From DATFYM01 sp035315065 (GTDB lineage Bacteria; Acidobacteriota; Terriglobia; UBA7540): DNA of 64,000 nt. Position 1 is the first letter of the stretch. Every line of letters starts with the position of its first letter. This document shows positions 43,734 to 51,706 of this stretch, piece by piece. The notes under the pieces were generated by a model. That model searched no databases. It saw only the letters and a program-made list of their open reading frames with translations, and was not told where the DNA came from. Both the position numbers and the translations under genes were made by a program. Where the stretch lies: NCBI GenBank assembly GCA_035315065.1, contig DATFYM010000146.1:1-64000 (forward strand), in the 5' to 3' direction.

Positions 43734-46565
43734 ATGCCAAACTCTGAATTCTCCACTCCCTTGATGCGGCAGTACAACGCCATCAAGGAACGTCATCCCA
43801 ACGCTCTGCTTCTCTTCCGCCTGGGCGATTTCTACGAGCTGTTTTTTGAGGACGCGGTCGTAGCGGCCCGCGAACTTCAGATCACATTGACGTCGCGCAA
43901 CAAGGAGAAAGGCGCCGCCATTCCGATGTGCGGGGTGCCCTATCACGCCGCCGAAGGCTACATCGCCAAGCTCATCCGCAAAGGGTATCGGGTGGCCATC
44001 TGCGACCAGATGGAGGACCCGCGTCTGGCCAAGAAATTGGTGAAGCGCGAGGTGACGCGGGTGGTGACGCCGGGAACGGCGATCGACTCGCAGGTTCTCG
44101 AGCCGCGCGAGAACAACTATCTTGCCGCGGCCCTGGAGCGCGACGGAGCCGTGGGACTCGCTTTCGCTGACCTCTCGACCGGCGACTTCCGGGCCACGGA
44201 ATTCGCGGGTCCGGAGTCGCTCGCGCGGTTTCGCGAGGAACTGATCCGCATGGCGCCTAAGGAAATCCTGCTTTCCGGCCCGGTGGGCTGGCCCGCGATC
44301 GAAGCGGGCCCCAAACTCGGCTCGGGCTGTAGCGGCGGTGTCCTCACCGCCGATCCCTCGACCCGTGGCCGCGGGGATCCCCGTCGCAGCGTCGTGCTGG
44401 ACTTCGCAGCAGAGGTAGGGATTCGTCCTCGATCACCAGCGGCTGGCGCAGTGGTGCCTGACGCGTCGGGCGCGCCCGCGACTTCGAATTTAAGATCTGA
44501 GATCTCCGGCCTGAAGTCGGAGATCCCCGTCATGACGGAGAGCCGCCTCGACGAATGGGTCTTCAGCGAGGAATATGGGTCGCGGCTGCTTCGCGACCAT
44601 TTCCGCGTGGCCACGCTCGATGGCTATGGTCTCGACGGCCGGCGGCTGGCGATCGGAGCCGCCGGCGCCATCCTGCACTATGTGCGCGAGACGCAACGCG
44701 GGTCGCTCACCCACCTCGATACGATTCGCTTTTATCAGCAGCAGGACTCGCTGATCCTTGACCCCGCCACTCTGCGCAACCTGGAGTTGCTGGAGCCGGC
44801 GTTCGGCGGGCCACGCGGCGCCACGCTCCTCAGCACGCTCGATCGCTGCGTCACGTCGCTGGGGGCGCGGCAGCTCAAGAACTGGATCCTGCGTCCGTCG
44901 ATCCATCGCCCGGAGATCGAAGCCCGATGGGACGCGGTGGCCGCGCTCGAGCAGGATACGATCTCGAGGCAGGAGCTGCGTCGCGCCCTGGGTCAGGTGC
45001 AGGATCTCGAGCGCTTGTTGAGCAAGGTAACGCTGGAAACAGCCAACGCGCGCGACCTGCTGGCTTTGAAAAACTCTCTCCAGCCCCTACCAGCGATTCG
45101 CAGCCGGCTCACCGGCTTCCCCGCGGCGCGTCTTGGCGAGCTTCACCTCAAGCTGGACGAACTGGCGGACGTTCGCGACTTGTTGGAGCAGTCCATCCAC
45201 CCCGAGCCGCCGGTGCTCCTGACCGAGGGCAGCTTGATCCGCGCCGGCTACCACGCCGAACTCGACGAACTCCGCGGCCTCAGCCAGAACAGTAAGCGGG
45301 TGGTGGCCGAGATCGAAGCGCGCGAGCGCGAGCGCACTCGCATCACGTCGCTCAAGGTCAGGTTCAATAGCATCTTCGGGTATTACATCGAAGTCTCCAA
45401 GCCCAACCTGCCTCTGGTGCCCGCCGATTACGAACGCAAGCAGACGCTGGTGAACGCCGAGCGATTCACCACGCCGGAACTCAAGGAATGGGAAGTGAAG
45501 ATTCTGGAGGCCGAGGAAAGGAGCCGGGCGCTCGAACTGGACCTGTTCCGCGAGATCCGGCGCCGCGTCGCCGCCGAGGCTAGGCGAATCCGCCAAACCG
45601 CGGCCGTGCTCGCCGAGCTAGACGTTCTGGCGTGTTTCGCCGAACTGACGGCGGAGCGCAACTATCACCGCCCTGAGTTCTCCGACGACGGCGAGCTACT
45701 GATTGTTCAGGGACGCCACCCGGTGATCGAGCGCATCGGCGACGATGACCAGAGCGGCCGCTTCATTCCCAACGACCTGGCCATGAACCCGACCTCGGAC
45801 CGCATTCTGATCATCACCGGTCCCAACATGGGCGGCAAATCGACCTATCTTCGCCAGGCCGCGCTGATCGCGTTGATGGCTCAGATCGGCTGCTTCGTGC
45901 CTGCCCAGCGTGCTCGGCTGCCGATCTTCGATCGTATTTTCACCCGCATCGGCGCCTCCGACAATCTGGCGCGGGGCCGCTCGACCTTCATGGTGGAAAT
46001 GACGGAGGCGGCCGGCATCCTCAACACCGCCACGCCGCGCAGCCTGGTGCTGCTGGATGAGGTGGGGCGCGGCACCGCCACGTTCGACGGACTGGCGATC
46101 GCGTGGGCCGTGGTGGAGCACCTGGAAACCCATACGCGAGCAAAGACCCTTTTCGCCACGCACTATCATGAGCTGACGGAATTGGCGGACTTGCTTCCCG
46201 GCGTGCGTAACTACCACGTTTCGGTGAAAGAATCGGGATCGAGTATCGTTTTTTTGCGCAAAGTGGAGCCCGGCAGCGCCGACAAAAGCTACGGGATCGA
46301 GGTGGCGCGACTGGCCGGCTTGCCGCCCAGTGTCATCGAGCGAGCGCGCGAAATACTTGTGCGTCACGAACAAAGCGAGCATACTTTGAGCGAGAGGCTG
46401 GAGTTAGGGTCCGATTCGCGCGAACCTGGACCCGTGCAGTTGACCATCTTCACGCCGTTGAACGCCGAGATCGTTCAGGCCGTCGAGCAGGCTGACCTTG
46501 ACAACATGAAGCCGCTCGAGGCGTTGAACCTCCTCGCCGAACTGAAGAGGCAGATTCGAACATGA
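43734..46565 (+). CDS. mutS: DNA mismatch repair protein MutS
   Basis: A 943-residue mismatch-recognition ATPase. Mismatch-binding Phe in LGDFYELFFEDA at the N-terminus, connector and lever domains (STLDRCVTSLGARQLKNWILRPSIHR), clamp (IRFNS-type 'LKVRFNSIFGYYIEVSKPN'), Walker A GPNMGGKST (~695-703), and Walker B/signature LVLLDEVGRGTATFDGLAIAWAVVEHL are intact, ending with a C-terminal tetramerisation-type helix (MKPLEALNLLAELKRQI). It is ~90 residues longer than E. coli MutS. Most of the extra length is in a low-complexity insert at about residues 182-269, which includes a repeat-derived piece at 44484-44530. The end overlaps the next ATG by four bases. Confidence 0.95.
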   Translation: MPNSEFSTPLMRQYNAIKERHPNALLLFRLGDFYELFFEDAVVAARELQITLTSRNKEKGAAIPMCGVPYHAAEGYIAKLIRKGYRVAICDQMEDPRLAKKLVKREVTRVVTPGTAIDSQVLEPRENNYLAAALERDGAVGLAFADLSTGDFRATEFAGPESLARFREELIRMAPKEILLSGPVGWPAIEAGPKLGSGCSGGVLTADPSTRGRGDPRRSVVLDFAAEVGIRPRSPAAGAVVPDASGAPATSNLRSEISGLKSEIPVMTESRLDEWVFSEEYGSRLLRDHFRVATLDGYGLDGRRLAIGAAGAILHYVRETQRGSLTHLDTIRFYQQQDSLILDPATLRNLELLEPAFGGPRGATLLSTLDRCVTSLGARQLKNWILRPSIHRPEIEARWDAVAALEQDTISRQELRRALGQVQDLERLLSKVTLETANARDLLALKNSLQPLPAIRSRLTGFPAARLGELHLKLDELADVRDLLEQSIHPEPPVLLTEGSLIRAGYHAELDELRGLSQNSKRVVAEIEARERERTRITSLKVRFNSIFGYYIEVSKPNLPLVPADYERKQTLVNAERFTTPELKEWEVKILEAEERSRALELDLFREIRRRVAAEARRIRQTAAVLAELDVLACFAELTAERNYHRPEFSDDGELLIVQGRHPVIERIGDDDQSGRFIPNDLAMNPTSDRILIITGPNMGGKSTYLRQAALIALMAQIGCFVPAQRARLPIFDRIFTRIGASDNLARGRSTFMVEMTEAAGILNTATPRSLVLLDEVGRGTATFDGLAIAWAVVEHLETHTRAKTLFATHYHELTELADLLPGVRNYHVSVKESGSSIVFLRKVEPGSADKSYGIEVARLAGLPPSVIERAREILVRHEQSEHTLSERLELGSDSREPGPVQLTIFTPLNAEIVQAVEQADLDNMKPLEALNLLAELKRQIRT
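44484..44530. repeat. Repeat-word hairpin inside mutS
   Basis: Within the extra segment of mutS the DNA reads as ATCTGAG/GTCGGAG-type heptamers. It contains the inverted pair GATCTCC (44501-44507) and GGAGATC (44519-44525). The encoded peptide NLRSEISGLKSEIP has the low-complexity style of translated repeat words. It preserves the reading frame. It looks like an intergenic element captured in the gene. Confidence 0.55.
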
Positions 46566-47617
46566 GCAGCGATCAGATTGGCCAGCTTCTGGCCGTTCGT
46601 TGGGAAGAAACCCGCTGGGGAGGCGTCCTGGAACGGCTGCTGAAACGCTACCAGCCTGCCGGGGTGCTGCTACCGTTGCGGCGAGGGGACTCGGTGGAAT
46701 CCATGGCCGCGATGCTCGGATGCATCACTGGAGCGCTCTCCGTCCCTCCTTTCCTGTGGCTTGACGCCGAGCGTACTATCGACCGTCTCTCCGAGCCGCT
46801 GCCATCGCCGCGCGCCGCAGCGCAAGCAGGCCCGAGCGCGGTGGAGCGACTGGCGGACCTGATTGGCCAGGGATTGCAGCTTCTCGGATTCAATTCCTAC
46901 GGTGGCCCTACGCTTGATCTCGTGGCGCCGGGCATCGAGGGGCCCTTTACGGACCGCGCCTTCAGCGGCAACCCCGAGACCACGGCGCAATGCGCGGCTA
47001 CCTTTCTTCAGCAACTCGACCGTCACCACATTTTGGCATGCCCCGGGAGTTTCCCCGGCTTGGCCGACTCCACCGGATTGCGGCCGGATCAGCCTATCGT
47101 GGTGGACAAGCCGATGGCGACGCTCTGGCGCGACGACCTCAGGCCTTATCGCGAAGCGCTGTCTCGCCTGCGCATGATCCGGATCAGTTTTGCCTCCTAC
47201 AAGGCGTTTGACTATGAACCACCCAAGCCGGCGCCGCTTTCGGAGAGGGTCCTGGAAGGCTTGCTGAGGGTGAGGTTGGGATACCGGGGGGCCGCGGTGG
47301 CCACGCTCTACACCTCTGGTCTCGGCGGGCAAAGGCTGACCCCGGGCCAGGCGGCGGTCCGTTCCATCAACTCCGGTTGCGACTTGCTGATAGTCAACGG
47401 GGACACCGAGTTAGCGCAGGCTTTTTCGGCGCTGGAGGCAGGCGTCAAATCCGGGGCGCTTTCTGACGATCGTGTCGAACAGGCTCTGTCCCGCGTCAGT
47501 CGGGCCAAGGAGGGCCTTGCGCTTCCCACTGGCAAGCTGTCGGCATCGGAATGGGATCCTTTCGTGAATGCGTGCGAGCAGTTCAGCAGTGAATTGCGAG
47601 GCGGAGCGCAAGGGTAG
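46562..47617 (+). CDS. GH3 (NagZ-like) family protein, probably catalytically degenerate
   Basis: A 351-residue protein translationally coupled to mutS (ATGA overlap). The fold pattern of beta-N-acetylhexosaminidase NagZ is visible: PLRRGDSVESMAAMLGCI, DRAFSGNPETTAQCAATFLQQL (usually DRxFSxDPxxV), RLRMIRISFASYKAFDYEPPKPAPLSERVLEGLLRVRLGYRG, and INSGCDLLIVNGDTE. However, the KHFPGHG motif is ILACPGSFPGL and the nucleophile block ITDDLxM is replaced by ATLYTSGLGG, so the catalytic Asp and the His/Asp dyad appear lost. NagZ normally removes GlcNAc in peptidoglycan recycling; this version may be a binding protein or use other residues. anmK, another recycling gene, is 1.2 kb downstream. Confidence 0.75.
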   Translation: MSSDQIGQLLAVRWEETRWGGVLERLLKRYQPAGVLLPLRRGDSVESMAAMLGCITGALSVPPFLWLDAERTIDRLSEPLPSPRAAAQAGPSAVERLADLIGQGLQLLGFNSYGGPTLDLVAPGIEGPFTDRAFSGNPETTAQCAATFLQQLDRHHILACPGSFPGLADSTGLRPDQPIVVDKPMATLWRDDLRPYREALSRLRMIRISFASYKAFDYEPPKPAPLSERVLEGLLRVRLGYRGAAVATLYTSGLGGQRLTPGQAAVRSINSGCDLLIVNGDTELAQAFSALEAGVKSGALSDDRVEQALSRVSRAKEGLALPTGKLSASEWDPFVNACEQFSSELRGGAQG

Positions 47618-47724
47618 TGGTTTCTCAGTTCGCAGTTGGTAGCCTTTAGCCGGAGGTACACCGGCACGGGCGAGGTTACTTGAGGCCAAAGACAGAGGAC
47701 CTCAAAGACGCTGAAAGATTCCCC

Positions 47725-47755
47725 TTGACCTTGGAACTGATTCCAGCCTTTAAGC
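47725..47755 (+). promoter_or_regulatory. MerR-type operator-promoter
   Basis: TTGACC (47725-47730) is followed by a GGAAC-TGA-TTCC dyad (47733-47744) and a -10-like TTAAGC (47750-47755), giving a 19-base spacer. Overlong 19-base spacers with a central dyad are the signature of promoters twisted by MerR-family regulators. The predicted transcript start lies next to the GTG at 47763, so translation would be nearly leaderless. Confidence 0.6.
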
Positions 47756-47762
47756 TGCTCCT

Positions 47763-48272
47763 GTGAGATCAGCCGCTTTCACCAATCGGCCCTTGTACTC
47801 CGGAGAACTGGCACGCCTGGCAGGCGTCAGCACGGACACGGTGCGTTATTACGAGCGCCGCCGTCTTCTGCCCGCTGCGCCCCGCTCGGCATCCGGCTAC
47901 CGGTTATTTCCGCCAGCGGCAGTGGCTCGCGTGCAGTTGATTCGAGGTGCGCTTTCCATCGGTTTTTCGGTGAGTGATCTGGCCAGCATCTTCCGCGAAC
48001 GTGACGGCGGTGGCGCGCCTTGCCGTCGGGTCCGCGAGTTGGCCGCCGAGAAGCTGGTCGCCCTCGAAGCCCGGCTCCGCGATCTGCAGTCCTGGCGCCG
48101 CGAGTTACGCCACACGCTCGCCGAATGGGACCGCCTGCTAGCCAAGACTCCCCGCGGCAAGCGGGCCCGATTGTTGGAGGCGCTTGCTGCAACTCACCCG
48201 GAGAGCCACACCCGGCGATCTCTTCCTAGTGTCCTGGCTCGTGGAAAACAAAAACAGGAGAAGCAACAATGA
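47763..48272 (+). CDS. MerR-family transcriptional regulator
   Basis: A 169-residue regulator. The winged-helix domain is YSGELARLAGVSTDTVRYYERRRLLPAAPRSASGYRLFPPAAVARVQLIRGALSIGFSVSDLASIF, which matches metal-responsive MerR/CueR-type proteins. The following helix and APCRRVRELAAEKLVALEARLRDLQSWRREL contain one conserved Cys; the usual C-terminal two-cysteine metal loop is not evident. It probably autoregulates through the dyad upstream, and it is coupled to a secreted metal-binding-like protein by a four-base overlap. Confidence 0.88.
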   Translation: MRSAAFTNRPLYSGELARLAGVSTDTVRYYERRRLLPAAPRSASGYRLFPPAAVARVQLIRGALSIGFSVSDLASIFRERDGGGAPCRRVRELAAEKLVALEARLRDLQSWRRELRHTLAEWDRLLAKTPRGKRARLLEALAATHPESHTRRSLPSVLARGKQKQEKQQ

Positions 48273-48802
48273 ACAGAATGATTCTCGCGGTCGCAGTTTG
48301 CCTGCTTGTTTGTGTCACCAACGCGGCTAGTCAGCAGTCCTCCAGTGAGCCGAAACGGGAGACCCAAGGCTCGCAATGCAGGTGTCCGATGCATGACCAT
48401 TCGCAGATGAATGAGCGCGGCGAAAAGGGCATGGGTTTTTCTCAGACCGCTACCACACACCATTTTTCGTTGAACTCCAATGGCGGTGTGATCGAGGTGG
48501 AGGTCAAGGATCCGGCAGATGCTACTACTCGGAACCGCATCCGAATGCACCTGGCGCACATCACGCAAGCATTTCAAGACGGAGATTTCGACATTCCTAT
48601 GTTTGTTCACGATACGGTTCCGCCGGGAGTACCGGAGATGAAGGATCTGCGGAAGAACATTCATTACTCGCTGGAGGAGATTCCCAATGGAGGGCGCGTC
48701 GTTATATCCTCCTCAGACAAGGAGGCTCTCTCCGCTATCCACAAATTCTTGCGCTTCCAGATCGAAGAGCACAAGACTGGGGATCCAATGGAGATTCACT
48801 AA
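48269..48802 (+). CDS. Secreted protein with CPMHDH motif, MerR-linked
   Basis: A 177-residue exported protein (signal segment MILAVAVCLLVCVTNAASQQ). After the signal it has CRCPMHDHSQM, similar to heavy-metal-binding CPMHP segments of copper/silver proteins, then a folded domain (THHFSLNSNGGVIEVEVKDPADATTRNRIRMHLAHITQAFQDGDFDIPMFVHDT...). The second part resembles an uncharacterised family found near metal-response genes. With the MerR gene it forms a two-gene operon, so a periplasmic copper or other metal response is a reasonable inference. Confidence 0.65.
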   Translation: MNRMILAVAVCLLVCVTNAASQQSSSEPKRETQGSQCRCPMHDHSQMNERGEKGMGFSQTATTHHFSLNSNGGVIEVEVKDPADATTRNRIRMHLAHITQAFQDGDFDIPMFVHDTVPPGVPEMKDLRKNIHYSLEEIPNGGRVVISSSDKEALSAIHKFLRFQIEEHKTGDPMEIH

Positions 48803-48842
48803 AACGGGATACCGAAATCTGAGGACTGAGAACTAATTTAAA

Positions 48843-50075
48843 TTGGCCGAACGGTTGGCGGTAGGACTAATCTCCGGGACTTCGCTCGATGGGGTCGATG
48901 CGGCGCTCGTTAGAATTGGCGGGTCGTTGGAGCGGCCGCGCCTGCGCCTGCTTGCCTTCACCACCGTTCCTTATCCGCCCCCTGTCCGTTTGCGGCTGCT
49001 CAGGGCGGCCGGCGGCGAAGCGGTGACTTCAGGGGAAGTGAGCGACCTCAACTTCTTGCTGGGCGAACTGTTCGCCGCCGCCGCGTTGCGCGTATGCCGC
49101 CAGGGACGCGTTGCGCCAAAACGATTGTCGGTGATCGGGTCGCACGGCCAGACCATTTTTCATCAAGGACGGCCCCAGCCGTTTGGCGGGCGTAACGAAG
49201 GACCCTTCGTGGGGGGCGGAGGAGAAACGAGCCGCCGGCAACTTGCTAGTACGCTTCAAATCGCGGAGCCAGCGATCATTGCCGCAAAGACGGGGGTTCC
49301 AGTAGTCGCTGATTTTCGTACCGCCGACATGGCGGCGGGAGGAGAAGGAGCGCCGTTGATTCCCCTGGTGGACTACCTGGTGTTGGGTGACGCAGGACGA
49401 AACACCATCGCCTTGAATATCGGCGGCATCGCGAACCTCACAGTAATCCCTGCCGGCGGCCAAGTGGAAGAAGTCTTCGGTTTCGATACGGGCCCGGGAA
49501 ACATGGTCATGGACGGCCTGGTCCGGCACTTCACACGCGGCCGCCGGAGCTATGACGTTGACGGCCGGCTGGCAGCGCAAGGCAAAGTGATCGAGCGCCT
49601 GTTTGGCGATTTGCTGCGCCTTGCGTTTTTTGACCGCCAACCCCCCAAGAGTGCCGGGCGCGAGCAGTTCGGCGGCCCGTTCCTCGAGCGCCACTTTCTA
49701 AGTCGCCGCGGCGCTGCCTTTAAGGACCTGCTGCGGACCGCCAACGAACTCACGGCGAGGTCGATTGCGGAGGCGCTTCAGCGCTTTGTTTTCCCGCGCC
49801 TGGCGATCCAACCCGGGAGAGATCGTCTCGTCGTTTCGGGCGGTGGGGCTCACAACCGGCTGCTGCTGGCTCGGCTTGCTGAGTTCCTGCCGCAACTTGA
49901 TGTTAGGCTATCGGACGAATACGGCTTGCCCGCCGACGCGAAGGAGGCCATCGCTTTTGCGGTGCTTGCCGACCGGACGATGCACGGCCTTCCTGGCAAT
50001 CTTCCGGCGGTGACGGGAGCACGAAGACCGGTGGTATTAGGTAAGGTGTGCCAGCCGGTAGTCGGTAGACGGTAG
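48843..50075 (+). CDS. anmK: Anhydro-N-acetylmuramic acid kinase
   Basis: A 410-residue sugar kinase that cleaves and phosphorylates 1,6-anhydroMurNAc during cell-wall recycling. N-terminal LAVGLISGTSLDGVDAALVRI is the family marker; VVADFRTADMAAGGEGAPLIPLVDYL and IALNIGGIANLTVIP...FDTGPGNMVMDGLVRH follow, plus C-terminal VVSGGGAHNRLLLARLAEFLPQLDVRLSDEYGLPADAKEAIAFAVLADRTMHGLPGNLPAVTGA. The start is probably TTG 48843, without a clear ribosome site. The final VVGRR is encoded by a repeat word (GTCGGTAGACGG). Confidence 0.95.
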   Translation: MAERLAVGLISGTSLDGVDAALVRIGGSLERPRLRLLAFTTVPYPPPVRLRLLRAAGGEAVTSGEVSDLNFLLGELFAAAALRVCRQGRVAPKRLSVIGSHGQTIFHQGRPQPFGGRNEGPFVGGGGETSRRQLASTLQIAEPAIIAAKTGVPVVADFRTADMAAGGEGAPLIPLVDYLVLGDAGRNTIALNIGGIANLTVIPAGGQVEEVFGFDTGPGNMVMDGLVRHFTRGRRSYDVDGRLAAQGKVIERLFGDLLRLAFFDRQPPKSAGREQFGGPFLERHFLSRRGAAFKDLLRTANELTARSIAEALQRFVFPRLAIQPGRDRLVVSGGGAHNRLLLARLAEFLPQLDVRLSDEYGLPADAKEAIAFAVLADRTMHGLPGNLPAVTGARRPVVLGKVCQPVVGRR

Positions 50076-50127
50076 ACTGGGAAAGAGCCCGTTTCGTTTA
50101 TTCCGTATGCCGTCCAGCGTCTACCGA
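50061..50127. repeat. Word-repeat hairpin, GTAGAC words
   Basis: GTCGGTAGACGGTAGACTGG (50061-50080) pairs with CCGTCCAGCGTCTACCGA (50110-50127). It contains the anmK stop codon and lies between convergent genes. Confidence 0.65.
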
Positions 50128-50128
50128 G

Positions 50129-50737
50129 TCACTGTCGCGTGTCGCGATAACCCAGAATCCACAAAGTGGAGCTGGCCATCTCGCGCAGAGAGTGAAGAGT
50201 CCGGTCCCAAGGTTGGGCCTCGATGGGACTCGCCGGCGCGGGCGAGCCGTACGCCGTTATGCCGGCGGCGTTGAACATCAGCTTGATTCGATAAAGATGA
50301 AAGCCGTCGCTGACCGCGATGCATGTCGTGGCGTGGCGCTGTTGAAGCAAGCGCGTCGCCGCCTGGACGCTCTCGTAACTGGTTTCGCTGTGAGGGTCGG
50401 CGAGGATCTTCGTTTGGGCCATTCCTTGCTGGATGAGGTAATCACGGCCCACGCCGGCTTCCGTAAAGGTCGGGTCGCCGCCGCTGCCCCCAGTGGTGAT
50501 CACCAGGGGGGCGAGGCCGCGCTCTTCCACATCGAAGGCGTGGTCGAGGCGCGCCTTGAACACGGGGGAGGGCGTGCCGTTGTATTGAGCCGCCCCGAAA
50601 ACGACGATCGCGTCGGCAGGCCGAGCTTCGTCGCGCGCGGCCTGCAACCGGATGGCACGATAAAGGAGGGCCTCGGCGGCGGCGACCACCAGCACGCCAA
50701 ACAAGAGGAAGAGCGAAAGCCAGCGACCGATGCGCAA
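50129..50737 (-). CDS. YdcF/SanA-like (DUF218) envelope protein
   Basis: A 202-residue protein with an N-terminal membrane anchor (WLSLFLLFGVLVVAAAEALLY). The DUF218 core is ADAIVVFGAAQYNGTPSPVFKARLDHAFDV, PLVITTGGSGGDPTFTEAGVGRDYLIQQGM, ILADPHSETSYESVQAATRLLQQR and IAVSDGFHLYRIKLMFNAAGI. The family includes vancomycin-resistance SanA and ElyC, with roles in envelope integrity; a phosphatase-like activity is proposed. It follows tsaC by five bases and may use a TTG start. Confidence 0.85.
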   Translation of the reverse strand: MRIGRWLSLFLLFGVLVVAAAEALLYRAIRLQAARDEARPADAIVVFGAAQYNGTPSPVFKARLDHAFDVEERGLAPLVITTGGSGGDPTFTEAGVGRDYLIQQGMAQTKILADPHSETSYESVQAATRLLQQRHATTCIAVSDGFHLYRIKLMFNAAGITAYGSPAPASPIEAQPWDRTLHSLREMASSTLWILGYRDTRQ

Positions 50738-50742
50738 GTGGC

Positions 50743-51372
50743 TCAGCCGAAAAACTCCTTCAGGTCAGACTCGGTGACCGGTCCGTGGCGGACGATGCGG
50801 CCGCCGTCCTCGATGAGTTCAACCACCGTCGAGGCCAATCCGCCCTTCGCCGTCCCGCCGTCGATGATCAAGGGTAGGTTTTGTCCCAGTTGCTGGTTCA
50901 CCTCATCGGCCGTGTTGCAAGGGGGATTCTCGGTAATGTTGGCGCTGGTCCCGGTCAGCGGGCGGCCGGCGGCCGCGATCAGGGCCACAGCGAGAGGGTT
51001 CTTCGGCCAGCGCAGTCCGACCTTGCCGGTGTTGGCGGTCACCTTCAACGGGAGTTGCCGCGACGCCGGCACCACGATGGTAAGCGGACCGGGCCAGAAT
51101 TTCTCTGCCAGCCTGAAGAACAGGCGCGGGGGATCGTCGGTGAGGTCTGCGGCCTGGTCGATCGACGCCACCAGCAGGGGCAAGGGCCGGCCGGAGGCGC
51201 GCCGCTTGAGGCGGAAGACCTCATTGATGGCCGCCAGATTCAAGGGATCGGCGCCCAGGGCGTAATACGTGTCCGTCGGGAACGATACCACGCGCCCGGC
51301 GAGGAGCAGCCGCGTGGAGTACTCCAGCACAAATTCCAAGTTCGAGTTTCCGATCTTCAAAATCTCCGACAT
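50743..51372 (-). CDS. tsaC: L-threonylcarbamoyladenylate synthase (TsaC/Sua5)
   Basis: A 209-residue enzyme making threonylcarbamoyl-AMP for the universal tRNA modification t6A37. The YrdC domain is complete: GRVVSFPTDTYYALGADPLNLAAINEVFRLKRRASGRPLPLLVAS, FWPGPLTIVVPAS, GLRWPKNPLAVALIAAAGRPLTGTSANI and GLASTVVEL. The C-terminal Sua5 extension is absent (short TsaC form). It is upstream of, and likely co-transcribed with, the DUF218 gene. Confidence 0.93.
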   Translation of the reverse strand: MSEILKIGNSNLEFVLEYSTRLLLAGRVVSFPTDTYYALGADPLNLAAINEVFRLKRRASGRPLPLLVASIDQAADLTDDPPRLFFRLAEKFWPGPLTIVVPASRQLPLKVTANTGKVGLRWPKNPLAVALIAAAGRPLTGTSANITENPPCNTADEVNQQLGQNLPLIIDGGTAKGGLASTVVELIEDGGRIVRHGPVTESDLKEFFG

Positions 51373-51706
51373 ACTGGTGGCCGATCAGCCGTTTTGTTGG
51401 CGCGGCGCTGACCGTAACATAAGCGCCGAAGCACGTCAAGCCGCGCGCCAAAGTTGGTATCATATTACAGAGTTGAGGAAGGTGGGCCAGAGAAATGAGA
51501 TGATGAACAAGAAAGCGCCCATCCGCGTGCCCACCAGCAGGTGATTCACCTGTGTGCCCTCACAAATAAACCGCCCGAGAAAAAGAAGTGGTCACCGTCA
51601 AATCACTTATGTCGCCATGCGTAGAGATCGGTGATATCCTGAGCCAACCCGTGATTTCGGGTCGGAGGGGCGACGCCGGTCTTGATCTTTGGTCCGGTTA
51701 CTTGGA
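51373..51706. other. Intergenic, no gene
   Basis: This 334-base interval holds only short open frames, none convincing. It should contain divergent promoters for tsaC and for the deiodinase-like gene; no strong promoter consensus stands out. Confidence 0.45.

Noticed and set aside
46562..47617. Active NagZ enzyme
   Set aside because: Both catalytic motifs are replaced, so an active hexosaminidase call is not supported.
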